Positions 21,801-21,822 of a stretch of DNA of 21,822 nt are shown here, piece after piece. Below the pieces are notes generated by a model. That model did not search any database. It was not told the DNA's origin and was given only the letters and a program-made list of their open reading frames with translations. A program made the translations under genes and the position numbers. Numbering within the stretch: the stretch's first letter is position 1; each line of letters begins with the position of its first letter. Location of the stretch: assembly GCA_910585135.1 (NCBI GenBank), contig CAJUEB010000011.1:1-21822 (forward strand), in the 5' to 3' direction. The DNA comes from an uncultured Eubacteriales bacterium (lineage in GTDB: Bacteria > Bacillota > Clostridia > Peptostreptococcales > Anaerovoracaceae).

Positions 21801-21822
21801 AAATATCTGATTTACATCTTCC

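Overview
The window looks like a chromosomal segment of an anaerobic Gram-positive Firmicute (Clostridia). Supporting signs are strong AGGAGG-type ribosome binding sites, sigma-A-like promoters with TATAAT and TGn extensions, a DUF896/YnzC protein, an IscS-IscU-MnmA operon, a PstSCAB-PhoU operon and a membrane-anchored polysaccharide deacetylase. No rRNA, tRNA, CRISPR array, recognisable insertion sequence or phage gene was found. Most of the window is core metabolism. The first ~1.2 kb is clearly more AT-rich by hand count and holds an accessory DUF4143-type ATPase.

Layout. 1-1113 (-): 3'-truncated DUF4143/AAA ATPase. 1114-1696: gene-poor stretch with a terminator, a long perfect inverted repeat and very small ORFs. 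1697-4628 (-): iscS, iscU and mnmA, a sulfur relay from cysteine to tRNA 2-thiouridine. 4747-5575 (-): a membrane-anchored protein of unknown function and a DUF896 protein. 5732-9756 (-): pstS-pstC-pstA-pstB-phoU phosphate uptake operon behind a candidate Pho-box promoter. 10093-11365 (-): nicotinamidase and NAD synthase, which salvage nicotinamide to NAD. 11573-12226 (+): a GNAT acetyltransferase whose promoter predicts a leaderless mRNA. 12374-15778 (-): murI, an acidic unknown protein, a RarD/EamA permease and a metallo-beta-lactamase-fold protein, with overlapping or nearly abutting ends. 15895-19583 (+): pepF, nadK and an RluD-like pseudouridine synthase. 19715-20107 (-): an Rrf2 regulator with three cysteines. 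20196-21800 (-): polysaccharide deacetylase.

How the genes connect. IscS mobilises sulfur for the IscU scaffold and for MnmA. PncA, NadE and NadK supply NAD and NADP. MurI (D-glutamate) and the deacetylase both act on the cell wall. The Rrf2 protein is a plausible Fe-S-sensing regulator, but it lies about 15 kb from the isc genes and I see no matching operator at iscS.

Most notable: the PstS lipoprotein appears circularly permuted. The half that normally follows comes first, directly after the lipobox, and the normal N-terminal half comes last, yet all the phosphate-binding motifs are present. Other points of interest are a cysteine-rich insertion in MnmA, a His/acidic tail on IscU, the leaderless GNAT promoter with duplicated TGAATTCAT sites, the small-ORF and inverted-repeat region at 1386-1700, a 40-codon ORF across the phoU 3' end, and tripeptide repeats at the deacetylase N-terminus. 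I did not find a clear new multi-gene system.
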